Assembly (NCBI GenBank): GCA_963749365.1 | Contig: CAVVME010000004.1 | Span: 62,001-126,000 of the forward strand | DNA from: WHSW01 sp963749365 | GTDB taxonomy: Bacteria; Actinomycetota; Thermoleophilia; Solirubrobacterales; 70-9 | DNA: 64,000 nucleotides | Direction: 5' to 3' | The notes under the pieces: model-generated | Told to the model about the DNA's origin: nothing | The model's database searches: none | What the model saw: only the letters and a program-made list of their open reading frames with translations | Part shown: in pieces, positions 23,413 through 33,879 of the stretch | Layout of the letters: the number at the start of each line of letters is the position of its first letter | Numbering within the stretch: position 1 is the first letter of the stretch | Translations under genes and position numbers: made by a program

Positions 23413-25173
23413 ATGGCAGCGGCCCTGAGCTCTCCAACCGGGATCGGACGACGGATCGGCCTGGCGACGACGGCGGTGGCGACGCTCGTGGTCCTCGCCA
23501 CGACCCCGGCCGCGCACGGCTTCGGGCTCAGCAGCACGAACGCCGAGCCGGCTGACCTGCGCGCCGGTGCCAACAGCGACCTGGCGGTCGAGGTCGACGT
23601 CTCCGAGCCCGAGGGCCAGCTTCGCGACCTGACCATCCACCTGCCGCCGGGCCTGGTCGGCAACCCGCTCGCGACCCCGGCCTGCACCGAGGCGCAGCTC
23701 AACTCGGCGAGCAGCGGCGGCGCCGGTTGCCCCGCGGCCAGCGACGTCGGCGACGTCTCCAACGACGTCACCCTCCGACCCCCGGTGGGCGCCCCGGTCG
23801 CGCAGACGGTCACCGGCGACGTCTACAACGTCGTTCCGCGAGCCGGCGAGCCCGGCCGCTTCGGGATCATCCTCGAGTCCGTACCCCTGAGCCTGCCACC
23901 GCCGCTGGGCGGGGCGGTCCTGCCGCCGATCGTGCTCCAGTCGCCCGCGGTGCTGCGCCCGGCGGACTTCGGCCTCGACAGCGTGCTCACCGACCTTCCT
24001 CAGAGCGCGCGGATCCTGCCCGCGGTCAGCGCCGAGATCGAGATCAACTCGCTCAGCCTCGAGCTCGAGGGGACGGTCGGCGACCCCCCGGCCGGCTTCC
24101 TGCGCAACCCGACCTCGTGCGCGACCGCGGCGATCGGCTTCGACGGGCGAGCCTGGACCGGCGAGACGGCGAGCGGGCAGGCGCCGCCGTTCACGCCCAC
24201 GGATTGCGCGGCGCTGCCCTTCTCGCCCGAGCTGCGGGCGGTCTCGCGTGGCGAGGGGCGCGGCCCGATCGAGCTCTCGACCACGATCTCGCAGACGATC
24301 GAGGAGGCGGGGCTCGCCGACGCCGAGGTGATCCTGCCGACCGGACTCACCGGCAGCAACGAGCTGCTCGCATCGCTCTGCCCGCGGACCGCCTTCGCGG
24401 CCGGAAGCTGTCCGGCGAGCACGATCGTCGGCACCGCACGCGCAACCTCACCGCTTCAGTCCGAGCCCCTGAGAGGGACCGTCGCGGTGCTCGAGCCGGA
24501 CGATCCCGGGCTGCCGGAGATCGGTCTCGATCTGCGTGGGCCGCTGGCGCTGAAGCTCACCGGTGAGCTGAGCACCGATGCGACGGCGCGCGCCGTGACC
24601 ACCTTCGCCGGACTGCCCGACATCCCGATCGCCGAGTTCAAGCTCAACTTCACTCGCGACCCCGGGTTCGTGATCGCCGGGGTCGAGATGTGTGAGACAC
24701 AGCTGGTCGTCGAAGGTGCGTTCAAGGCCCACTCGGGCGCCGCGACCTCGGTCCGGGCGCCGATCGACGCCAAGGAGTGCGGAGGGAAGGGGAACCGAAA
24801 CCGCCGGCCGCGGGCTAAGGTGAAGCTGGGCAAGCTCAACTCCGACGAGCCGACCCTGCGGCTGAAGGTGAAGGCGGGGGCCGAGCGGATGCGCCGGGTG
24901 GCGCTGCGGCTCCCGGGTCGGCTCGGGTTCGACTCCGCCGCCTTCGCCGCCGGCGTGGTCGCGAAGTCGAACGGCAAGCGGCTGAAGCCGAAGGCGGTCA
25001 CGCACACCGGCCGCACGCTGAAGCTGAAGGGAAAGCGCAGCCGGCGGTTCGTCGCCAAGCTCGGCGAGGGGGCGCTGACCGCGGAGCCCGAGGCCGAGCG
25101 CCGGATGCGGTTCAAGGTCAAGGTGATCGACATCAGCGGCAAGCGGACCAAGCTCAAGGTCCGCTCGAGATAG
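23413..25173 (+). CDS. Large secreted protein, lineage-type repeat architecture
   Basis: A 586-residue protein with a signal peptide (about residues 1-36, cleaved near AAHG). The body has two or more beta-rich modules with similar signatures: LTIHLPPGLVGNPLATPACT, FLRNPTSCATAAIGFDG, ILPTGLTGSNELLASLCP and MCETQLVVEGAFKAHSG. Each module has a pair of cysteines likely to form a disulfide, and the C-terminal 130 residues are basic (KRSRRFVAKL, LKVRSR). Proteins with the LPPGLVGNP-type signature appear to be a secreted family of this bacterial group; I know of no assigned function. The strongly basic tail may bind the cell wall. It ends 31 bases before the glycyl-tRNA synthetase gene. Confidence 0.65.
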   Translation: MAAALSSPTGIGRRIGLATTAVATLVVLATTPAAHGFGLSSTNAEPADLRAGANSDLAVEVDVSEPEGQLRDLTIHLPPGLVGNPLATPACTEAQLNSASSGGAGCPAASDVGDVSNDVTLRPPVGAPVAQTVTGDVYNVVPRAGEPGRFGIILESVPLSLPPPLGGAVLPPIVLQSPAVLRPADFGLDSVLTDLPQSARILPAVSAEIEINSLSLELEGTVGDPPAGFLRNPTSCATAAIGFDGRAWTGETASGQAPPFTPTDCAALPFSPELRAVSRGEGRGPIELSTTISQTIEEAGLADAEVILPTGLTGSNELLASLCPRTAFAAGSCPASTIVGTARATSPLQSEPLRGTVAVLEPDDPGLPEIGLDLRGPLALKLTGELSTDATARAVTTFAGLPDIPIAEFKLNFTRDPGFVIAGVEMCETQLVVEGAFKAHSGAATSVRAPIDAKECGGKGNRNRRPRAKVKLGKLNSDEPTLRLKVKAGAERMRRVALRLPGRLGFDSAAFAAGVVAKSNGKRLKPKAVTHTGRTLKLKGKRSRRFVAKLGEGALTAEPEAERRMRFKVKVIDISGKRTKLKVRSR

Positions 25174-25191
25174 CACCGGCCGCCCGGCCGA

Positions 25192-25197
25192 TAGCGT
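25192..25197 (+). promoter_or_regulatory. -10 box of glyQS (leaderless)
   Basis: TAGCGT is seven bases before the GTG start. Confidence 0.45.
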
Positions 25198-25204
25198 TCG
25201 ACCG

Positions 25205-26578
25205 GTGACCGACACCGCTTCCACCGCAGCCGACCCGAGCCTCGACGAGGTCGTCGCTCTGTGCAAGCGGCGCGGCTTCATCTTCCCCTCCTCGGAGATC
25301 TACGGCGGGGTCGGCTCGACCTACGACTACGGCCATTACGGCGTGCTGCTGAAGAACAACGTCAAGGCCGAGTGGTGGCGGGCGATGCTGCAGGAGCGCG
25401 ACGACGTGGTCGCGATCGACTCGGCGATCATCCAGCACCCCAAGGTCTGGGAGGCGTCCGGACACCTGGCCGGGTTCACCGACCCGCTGGTCGACTGCAA
25501 GGCTTGCAAGCTGCGTTTTCGCGCCGACACGCTGGAGAGCTCGGCCTGCGGGCGAAAGCCCTCCAAGCGACCCGGCGAGGGTCCGGACTGCGAGCTGACC
25601 GAGGCGCGCGAGTTCAACCTCATGTTCGAGACCAACGTCGGGCCGGTGCGCGACTCGGCCTCGATCGCATACCTGCGGCCGGAGACCGCGCAGGGGATCT
25701 TCATCAACTTCAAGAACGTGCTCCAGTTCGCGCGCCGCAAGCCGCCGTTCGGGATCGCCCAGATCGGCAAGTCCTTCCGTAACGAGATCACGCCCGGGAA
25801 CTTCGTCTTTCGCACCCGCGAGTTCGAGCAGATGGAGATGGAGTTCTTCTGCCCGCCCGCCGACGCGCAGCGCTGGCACGAGCACTGGATGGGCGAGCGG
25901 ATGCGCTGGTACACGGAGCTCGGTATCCGGCCCGACCACCTGACCCTGCGCGAGCACGGCGCCGACGAGCTCTCGCACTACTCGTCAGCGACCTCGGACG
26001 TCGAGTACCTGTTTCCGATGGGTTGGTCGGAGCTCGAGGGGATCGCCAACCGCGGCGACTTCGACCTCCGCCAGCACTCCGAGCACTCGGGCGAGAAGCT
26101 CGAGTACTTCGACCCCCAGCTCGGCGAGGCGTATGTCCCGCATGTGGTCGAGCCGGCGGCGGGCGTCGACCGGGCGATGCTCGCGTTCATCGTCGACGCC
26201 TATGAGACCGAGGAGGTCGAGGGCCGGGGACGGACGGTACTCCGGCTGCACCCGCGGCTGGCGCCGGTCAAGGTCGCGGTGCTGCCGCTGGTCTCGAAGG
26301 AGGGAATGCCCGAGCGCGCCCGCGAGGTCTTCGACTCGCTTCGCCGTCGGATTCCGGCCGAGTACGACGAGGGCGGCTCGATCGGCAAGCGCTACCGGCG
26401 CCAGGACGAGATCGGGACGCCTTGGGGGGTGACCGTCGACGGCCAGACGATGGAGGACGACACCGTCACCCTGCGCGATCGCGACTCGCTCGAGCAGGTG
26501 CGGCTTCCCGCCGAGGGGCTCGGCGAGGCGCTCGCCGCCCGGCTCGACGAGCCATGGTCGAGCCCGAAGCTGGGCTGA
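25205..26578 (+). CDS. glyQS: Glycyl-tRNA synthetase (single-chain, dimeric type)
   Basis: A 457-residue class II aminoacyl-tRNA synthetase that charges tRNA-Gly. It begins with RRGFIFPSSEIYGGVGSTYDYG, cut here as RRGFIFPSSEIYGG then STYDYG, the family N-terminal block. A zinc-like cluster (DCKACKLRF and SSACG) is inserted before motif 2 (FRNEITPGNFVFRTREFEQ). ELEGIANRGDFDLRQH and AGVDRAMLAF (motif 3) complete the catalytic domain, and the anticodon domain follows with VAVLPLVSKEG. The length matches bacterial alpha2-type enzymes. The GTG start is supported by a -10 box seven bases upstream. Identification is secure. Confidence 0.96.
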   Translation: MTDTASTAADPSLDEVVALCKRRGFIFPSSEIYGGVGSTYDYGHYGVLLKNNVKAEWWRAMLQERDDVVAIDSAIIQHPKVWEASGHLAGFTDPLVDCKACKLRFRADTLESSACGRKPSKRPGEGPDCELTEAREFNLMFETNVGPVRDSASIAYLRPETAQGIFINFKNVLQFARRKPPFGIAQIGKSFRNEITPGNFVFRTREFEQMEMEFFCPPADAQRWHEHWMGERMRWYTELGIRPDHLTLREHGADELSHYSSATSDVEYLFPMGWSELEGIANRGDFDLRQHSEHSGEKLEYFDPQLGEAYVPHVVEPAAGVDRAMLAFIVDAYETEEVEGRGRTVLRLHPRLAPVKVAVLPLVSKEGMPERAREVFDSLRRRIPAEYDEGGSIGKRYRRQDEIGTPWGVTVDGQTMEDDTVTLRDRDSLEQVRLPAEGLGEALAARLDEPWSSPKLG

Positions 26579-26605
26579 CGCCCGCCGCAGCCGCTCGGCC
26601 GGGGG

Positions 26606-27154
26606 TCAGTGGGGCGGCTCGAGCTTGCGGACCGCGTCGCCACACCGCACGGTCCCGGCGGCGAGCACGCGCGCGTTCAGGCCGCGCAGACGCAGCGCCT
26701 TGCCACGCTCGGAATTGACCAGCTTCAGCGCCTCGACGCCGAACCGGCGGGCGAACTTGCCGCAGCCCAGGTGGGGCAGGGCGCTCACCTCGAGCACCGC
26801 CTCGCCGACCGCGAGCCGGGTACCGGACGGAACGTTCTCGTGGCTGATGTCGAACTCGACGAAGAGCTGGTCGCCCGCCCGCGCCCAGCTCGAGCCCTCC
26901 TCTTCGGTCGCCACCAGCGCCGCCGCGCGAGCGCTCATCACCGTCACCTCGGCGTCCGGGTTCGGGCCGCCGTCGGCGCTCGCCGAGCTCGGCCTCGTCG
27001 ACCAGCCGTCGCCGATCAGGCCCGCGCCAGGCTCGAGCCGGGCGCGCGCGAGCAGCCGGCGCTCGTCCTCCGCCGGTCGGGCGACGATCAGCTCGACCCG
27101 CCCGAGGTCAGGTGGGGCGTCGAGCACGCGGGCCAGGCCGGCCTCGAGCTTCAT
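26606..27154 (-). CDS. MOSC-domain protein
   Basis: A 182-residue protein related to the C-terminal domain of molybdenum-cofactor sulfurases and to YiiM. It has the core EVSALPHLGCGKFARRFG, with the conserved cysteine thought to carry sulfur, then RGLNARVLAAGTVRCGDAV at the end. MOSC proteins usually hand sulfur or oxo ligands to a molybdenum site. ATG at 27154 is chosen; TACCGT eight bases upstream fits a -10 box and an in-frame extension to 27214 would run into the divergent promoter region. It is divergent from the R2lox gene. The substrate is unknown. Confidence 0.85.
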   Translation of the reverse strand: MKLEAGLARVLDAPPDLGRVELIVARPAEDERRLLARARLEPGAGLIGDGWSTRPSSASADGGPNPDAEVTVMSARAAALVATEEEGSSWARAGDQLFVEFDISHENVPSGTRLAVGEAVLEVSALPHLGCGKFARRFGVEALKLVNSERGKALRLRGLNARVLAAGTVRCGDAVRKLEPPH

Positions 27155-27198
27155 CGCCGCCGACGGTAGCGAGGTCGCCAAAGACGGCCTGGTGATCA

Positions 27199-27216
27199 GT
27201 GTGACCTCGGTCACAC
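27199..27216. promoter_or_regulatory. CRP/FNR-type operator palindrome
   Basis: Perfect inverted repeat GTGTGACC-TC-GGTCACAC. Within it TGTGA-N6-TCACA matches the classical CRP half-sites and their spacing exactly. It lies in the divergent MOSC/R2lox intergenic region, centred about 50 bases before the inferred R2lox transcription start. Confidence 0.6.
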
Positions 27217-27221
27217 ACGGG

Positions 27222-27251
27222 TTGCGGCGCCGGGCCGGTCGGGTCTAAACT
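27222..27251 (+). promoter_or_regulatory. Promoter of R2lox gene
   Basis: TTGCGG (27222-27227) and TAAACT (27246-27251) are separated by 18 bases. The gene has a GAGGAG ribosome site before its ATG at 27290, so this transcript has a leader. Confidence 0.5.
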
Positions 27252-27289
27252 CGACATCGAACGGTGTAACGGTCGGCGAGGAGAAGACC

Positions 27290-28585
27290 ATGAGCGTCGC
27301 GCAGAAGGACGGGATCAGGGCGACCGACGGGATCAGCTACGAGGACCTCTACAGTCGCTGGGAGCAGGGCAACTGGTCGGCGAGCGGAATCGACTTCTCC
27401 GCCGACCGCGAGGGCTGGGAGGCGCTGAGCGAGATCCAGCGCCGCTCCGCGCTCTGGATCTACTCGATGTTCTTCTTCGGTGAGGACTCGGTCGCCGACA
27501 ACCTCTCCCCCTATATCGACGCCGCCCCGCGCGAGGAGCAGAAGTACTTCCTCGCCACCCAGCAGGTCGACGAGGTGCGCCACAGCGTCTTCTTCCATCG
27601 CTTCTTCAGCGAGGTGATCGGGGCCGGCGACTCGATCGCATCGACCCTCGCCTACACGGAGTCGCAGCTCGGCTGGGGCTATCGCAACGTCTTCGACCGG
27701 CTCGACCGGATGGCCGACGACCTGCGCCGCGACCGCTCGCTGCCCAACTTCGCCCGCGCGATCGCGCTCTACCACATGGTCGTCGAGGCGACACTCGCCC
27801 AACCCGGACAGCACTACATCGAGGACTTCTTCGTCAAGGCGGGGACGATGCCCGGCTTCAGCGAGGGGATGGCGAACGTCTCACGCGACGAGCAGCGCCA
27901 CATCGGCTTCGGGGTCAAGGTGCTCGCCGAGTGCTTCGCCGAGTCCGAGGAGTGCAAGCACGCGGTCGCCGAGCTGCTGCGCGAGGTGATGCCGTACTCG
28001 ATCGCGGTCTTTGCGCCACCGAACTGGGACCTCGACTACACGCGCTGCTACGGCTTCGAGCTCGAGGACATCTACGCCTTCGGGCTGCGATCGGTGCGGA
28101 CCAAGTGGCGCGCCACCGGCTTCCCGCTCGAGCAGATGCCCGGGGTGCTGCCCCTCGACCCCGAGCTTCCGGAGCAGGAGACCGCGACCGGCCAGATCAG
28201 GCTGCTGCGCGCCGGTGTGCTCGGCGAGCCGAACGGCCGCCCCGACTCGGACCCGGAGGTCCAGCGCCTCTACTTCGAGATCATCGCCCGCACGGCGCGC
28301 ACCGAGGTGCTCGGCGGCGACCCGATGACGATCCAATGGCGCTTCGCCGACGCCGATCCGTGGTTCCTGCGGATCGACAACGGCTCGACCGCCGCCGAGC
28401 CTGGCCTCTCCAGCGCCCCGGACCTGACCCTGGAGACGAGCTGGAAGGACTGGATCGCGGTCTCGACCGGCGGCGAGAGCGCGCGCCGGGCGCTCCTAGA
28501 GCGCCGGATCCGCCCGCACGGCTCGCTGCGCAACCTGATGCGCCTGGGCCGCCTGTTCCCGGGTCGCCCCTCCCGGCTCGCCTGA
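27290..28585 (+). CDS. R2-like ligand-binding oxidase fused to SCP2-like domain
   Basis: A 431-residue cytoplasmic protein. Residues 1-300 are an R2-type four-helix diiron fold. Likely metal ligands are E65, E95 and H98 (EVRH), E166, and E201 and H204 (EQRH), with spacing like the mycobacterial R2lox. V68 and Y161 match the positions that form the Val-Tyr ether crosslink of R2lox, which favours R2lox over ribonucleotide reductase R2. Residues about 320-431 look like an SCP2 sterol-carrier domain: WFLRIDNGSTAAEPG, APDLTLETSWKDWIAVSTGG and a closing LRNLMRLGRLFPG. R2lox binds a fatty-acid-like ligand near the metals, and SCP2 domains bind lipids, so a lipid-modifying oxidase is inferred. The next gene is a nucleotide cyclase, 51 bases downstream. 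Confidence 0.82.
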   Translation: MSVAQKDGIRATDGISYEDLYSRWEQGNWSASGIDFSADREGWEALSEIQRRSALWIYSMFFFGEDSVADNLSPYIDAAPREEQKYFLATQQVDEVRHSVFFHRFFSEVIGAGDSIASTLAYTESQLGWGYRNVFDRLDRMADDLRRDRSLPNFARAIALYHMVVEATLAQPGQHYIEDFFVKAGTMPGFSEGMANVSRDEQRHIGFGVKVLAECFAESEECKHAVAELLREVMPYSIAVFAPPNWDLDYTRCYGFELEDIYAFGLRSVRTKWRATGFPLEQMPGVLPLDPELPEQETATGQIRLLRAGVLGEPNGRPDSDPEVQRLYFEIIARTARTEVLGGDPMTIQWRFADADPWFLRIDNGSTAAEPGLSSAPDLTLETSWKDWIAVSTGGESARRALLERRIRPHGSLRNLMRLGRLFPGRPSRLA

Positions 28586-28636
28586 GCCTCGCAGCTGCGG
28601 CGCCCGGCGGCAGCGGGCATAAGCTCTCAGTCGAGC

Positions 28637-30007
28637 ATGGAGACTGGGACGGCCGAGACACGGTCCCGCTCCCTCGGCGCGGAGCGGCTGGCCGGCCTGG
28701 CCGCGGTGGCGCTGCCCGCGGCGGGGTTCGCGCTGCTGCTCGCCGCCCCGAGCCTCGACGTGCGCTGGGAGCACCACCCGTCGCACTTCTGGCTCGTCGT
28801 GCTCGCCGCCGCGACCACCGCAGTGCTCGCCTATGCGACCGGCGAGGCGGCCGACCGGCGCGGCGACACGCGCCTGTTCTGGGTTTCGGTCTGCTTTCTC
28901 GCCGCGGGCGGGTTTCTCGCCCTGCACGCGCTCGCCACCCCGGAGGTCTTCCTCGAGGCGTCGAATCTCGGCTTTCAGATCGCGACCCCGGTAGGGCTGC
29001 TGGTCGCCGCCGGGTTCGCCGCCTGGTCGGCGATCGCCGCCGACGGCGTCGGGCCGACAGCGCGCCGGCGGGTGCGCGCGGTCCTGATCGCGGTGATGGT
29101 GGCCTGGGCCGTGGCGACGATCGCCGGGGTGACGCCGCTCGATCGGATCACCGAGGTCGAGCGCGCCTCCGGTCCGATCACCGTGCTCATGCTCGCCGGG
29201 GCGCTGCTGTTCGTCTTCGCCGCCTTCCGCTACCTCGTTCTCGCGCGCGAGCGCCGGGCCCTGCTGCCGCTCGCGGTCGCGACCGGGTTCGTACTGCTCG
29301 CCGAGGCGAGCCTGGCGACCGCGTTCGCGCGTAGCTGGCACGCGAGCTGGTGGGAGTGGCACCTGCTGATCCTGGCCGCGTTCGCGGTCGTCGCCTGGGC
29401 CGCCCGGCGCGAGTGGCGCGAGGAGCGCTTCGCATCGCTGTACACGGAGCAGACCGTGCGCGGCCGGCGCGAGCTCACGGTCCTGTTCGCCGACCTCGCC
29501 GGGTTCACCGCCTTCTCGGAGGGCCGTGATCCAACCGAGGTGAGCGAGATGCTGAACGCCTACTTCGAGGTCGCGATCCCGCCGGTCGTCGACGAGCACG
29601 GCGGCGTGATCGATCAGCTGATCGGCGACGCCCTGATGGCGACGTTCTCCGAGAGCGCCGGCGAGCCCGACCATCCGCTGCGCGCGGCGCGGGCCGCACT
29701 CGCGATCAGCGCCCGAACCGAGGCGCTGGCCGAGCAGCATCCGGGCTGGCCCAGGTTCCGGATCGGCGTCAACACCGGCGAGGCGATGGTCGGCGTGGTC
29801 GGCGCCGGCGGCGGGCGCAGCTACACGGTCGTCGGCGACACGATCAACACGGCGGCGCGGATCGAGTCCAAGGCCCCGGTCGGCGGGATCGCGGTCGGGG
29901 CGCCGACGATGCGGCGACTGCCGAACGCGAGCGTGCGCCGGCTCGACGACCTGCGGGTGAAGGGCAAGCGCGAGCCGCTCGAGGCCTACGTCCTGCTCGA
30001 GCTCTGA
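28637..30007 (+). CDS. Membrane class III adenylate/guanylate cyclase
   Basis: A 456-residue protein with about eight hydrophobic segments (residues 15-265), then a cytoplasmic class III cyclase domain (about 285-456). Catalytic motifs: LFADLAGFT (first metal aspartate), IGDALMATF (second), and YTVVGDTINTAARIES with the transition-state Asn and Arg. The position that usually holds the adenine-specifying lysine, four residues before the second aspartate, is Gln (DQLIGD), so cAMP production is not certain. A TAAGCT box lies about 11 bases before the ATG, giving a short leader. It follows the R2lox-SCP2 gene, whose promoter has a CRP-type palindrome. The sensory ligand of the membrane part is unknown. 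Confidence 0.85.
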   Translation: METGTAETRSRSLGAERLAGLAAVALPAAGFALLLAAPSLDVRWEHHPSHFWLVVLAAATTAVLAYATGEAADRRGDTRLFWVSVCFLAAGGFLALHALATPEVFLEASNLGFQIATPVGLLVAAGFAAWSAIAADGVGPTARRRVRAVLIAVMVAWAVATIAGVTPLDRITEVERASGPITVLMLAGALLFVFAAFRYLVLARERRALLPLAVATGFVLLAEASLATAFARSWHASWWEWHLLILAAFAVVAWAARREWREERFASLYTEQTVRGRRELTVLFADLAGFTAFSEGRDPTEVSEMLNAYFEVAIPPVVDEHGGVIDQLIGDALMATFSESAGEPDHPLRAARAALAISARTEALAEQHPGWPRFRIGVNTGEAMVGVVGAGGGRSYTVVGDTINTAARIESKAPVGGIAVGAPTMRRLPNASVRRLDDLRVKGKREPLEAYVLLEL

Positions 30008-30038
30008 CGCCGGCGCTCACCCGGGCGCCCCGCCCCGA

Positions 30039-30509
30039 CTACTCGATCGAGAACTCCTCGAGCTGGCCGAGCTCGTAGTGCGGGCCCTCCTCGGTGACGA
30101 TCGGGCAGAGCATCGCGTACTCGCCGGGCTCGATCGGCTTGCTGACGTTCACCGTCTCCTGTGCACCGGGCTTGGCGGAGGCCTGCGCGACCTCCACGGC
30201 CGAGCCCTTTCCGCCCTCGAGCTTGATCGCCTCCTCGACCGTGAACCCTTCGTTGATCTTGGCGAAGACCATCGCGTGCGCGAGCTCCCCGGCGTTGTCG
30301 AAGGTGATCGACTTCGTCTCCGCGGTCGGGGTCGCCGAGAGCTCGAAGGTGAATTCCTTCGCGGTCACCGTGACCGCGGTCGCGTCGGCGGCGGCCGTCG
30401 TCTCCTCGCCGCCCTCGTCGTCGTCGTCGCCACAGCCGGCGGCGACGCCGCCGATCAGGGCCACAGAGGCAAGGGCGACGGCGACACGGGTCAGATGGTG
30501 AGAGCGCAA
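30039..30509 (-). CDS. Cupredoxin-like lipoprotein
   Basis: A 156-residue lipoprotein: the signal peptide ends in VAAGC with the lipid-modified cysteine at residue 26, followed by an acidic linker. The mature domain has a cupredoxin plan: H78 (ELAHAMVF), C135 (YAMLCPI) and H144 with Q149 (HYELGQ) sit at type I copper ligand positions, with Gln in place of the usual axial Met. Such proteins carry electrons at the outer face of the membrane. The start is probably TTG with GGGAGG upstream. It is convergent with the cyclase gene, 31 bases away. The copper-site reading is inferred from motif spacing, not tested. Confidence 0.65.
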   Translation of the reverse strand: MRSHHLTRVAVALASVALIGGVAAGCGDDDDEGGEETTAAADATAVTVTAKEFTFELSATPTAETKSITFDNAGELAHAMVFAKINEGFTVEEAIKLEGGKGSAVEVAQASAKPGAQETVNVSKPIEPGEYAMLCPIVTEEGPHYELGQLEEFSIE

Positions 30510-30518
30510 GAAGACCTC

Positions 30519-30977
30519 CCTGGGTGGACGAGCTCCGAAACTGCCGCGGCGAACCCTACTCGCCGCTTCGGCGCCGCGCCAAGCGGGACCGACGGCTAGC
30601 GCTCGGAAGCCGGCACGCCCGTGCGCGCCTCGAGCAGCTCGTCGAGCTCGCAGAAGGCGAGACAGACGTCGTCTCGGCCCTCGAATTGATCGAGCTCAAC
30701 GAGCCACTCAGGCGGCATCCGGTCCCCCCCGGACCGGAGTGGCGCCTCGCGAAATCCCAACCTGGTGCCAATCGCAACCGCGCCTGTACGGCGGCCTCCC
30801 TGCCAGAGCCGGTTTGTGATCAACCCTTCGCGAAACCCCACGCCGCACCTTTTAGCACCGCGCAGAGCCGCTGCGGGCGCAGATGGGGCGATTACCGCCG
30901 ATCGGGTGCCCGATCGGGGGGTCGTACATGCGGCCGTCCGAGCGTCGGCAGCTCGAGGCCGGTCGCGACGCTTTCGG
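30519..30977. other. 459-base stretch with at most one tiny gene
   Basis: Between the cupredoxin-like lipoprotein and the 147-residue membrane protein no full-size gene is convincing on either strand. The only candidate is a 40-codon minus-strand frame at 30596-30718, listed separately. Base composition near 30820-30870 is lower in GC than average, which may mark promoter sequence. Confidence 0.5.
30596..30718 (-). CDS. Possible 40-residue acidic protein
   Basis: An ATG at 30718 follows a GGGGGGGACC stretch that could serve as a ribosome binding site. The product is short and acidic (PPEWLVELDQFEGRDD, then CLAFCELDELLEAR) with two cysteines three residues apart from each other in the pattern CLAFC. 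It has a plausible amphipathic helix at the end. No family is recognised, and the frame could be fortuitous. Confidence 0.25.
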   Translation of the reverse strand: MPPEWLVELDQFEGRDDVCLAFCELDELLEARTGVPASER

Positions 30978-31421
30978 TCAGCCGCCGGTGGGCGCGCTCT
31001 CGGAGGCCGGCGAGGTGGTCGAGGTGTACTCGAACTCCTCCTCGGCCCCGAACATCGCATCTAGCAGCTTCTTGCGCAGGTCCTCGCTCAGAACCAGCGC
31101 CAGGACCGCGCCGAGGATCGCGATCACGATCAGCCGGCCCCAGTGGCGCTTCTTCTCCTCGCCGCGCAGGCGGCCGGAGGCGTCGCGGAGGTTCTGGGCG
31201 GCGGTCTTGAGGTCCTTGTGCACCTTCTTGTCGTCGATCGCGGTGTCGATCACGTTGCCGTTCGACGACAGGCGCTCGTAGGCGTCGCGCGCGGCATCGA
31301 CGGCGTCGCGAACGCTGTCGCGCAGATCCTCGTCCTCGATCAACCGGCGCAGGTAGGGGTTGCTGCCGGCTGCCGAGACCGTGTCTCGCGCCCGCTGCGC
31401 CCGAGTGCTGCTCTTCGCCAT
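30978..31421 (-). CDS. Membrane-anchored protein of unknown function
   Basis: A 147-residue protein. A basic N terminus (MAKSSTRAQRARDTV) and a long charged helical region (about residues 20-90, rich in Asp, Arg and Ala, coiled-coil-like) precede one membrane helix (LIVIAILGAVLALVL, about 97-111). A short acidic/Ser-Thr tail follows. AGAGGAGAGG upstream of the ATG is a good ribosome site. The plan resembles YtxH-type proteins, but I cannot confirm that family. It is located upstream of, and on the same strand as, the end of lon, without overlap. Confidence 0.6.
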   Translation of the reverse strand: MAKSSTRAQRARDTVSAAGSNPYLRRLIEDEDLRDSVRDAVDAARDAYERLSSNGNVIDTAIDDKKVHKDLKTAAQNLRDASGRLRGEEKKRHWGRLIVIAILGAVLALVLSEDLRKKLLDAMFGAEEEFEYTSTTSPASESAPTGG

Positions 31422-31485
31422 CGTCTACCTCTCCTCTTTCTCTGCCGACTCCGTTCGCGGAGGATATACCCGCTGAGCGCCCCGG

Positions 31486-33875
<2,390 letters not shown>

Positions 33876-33879
<4 letters not shown>

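Noticed and set aside
27290..28585. Ribonucleotide reductase beta subunit
   Set aside because: No radical-bearing tyrosine environment or partner alpha subunit gene is nearby, and V68/Y161 match R2lox positions instead.
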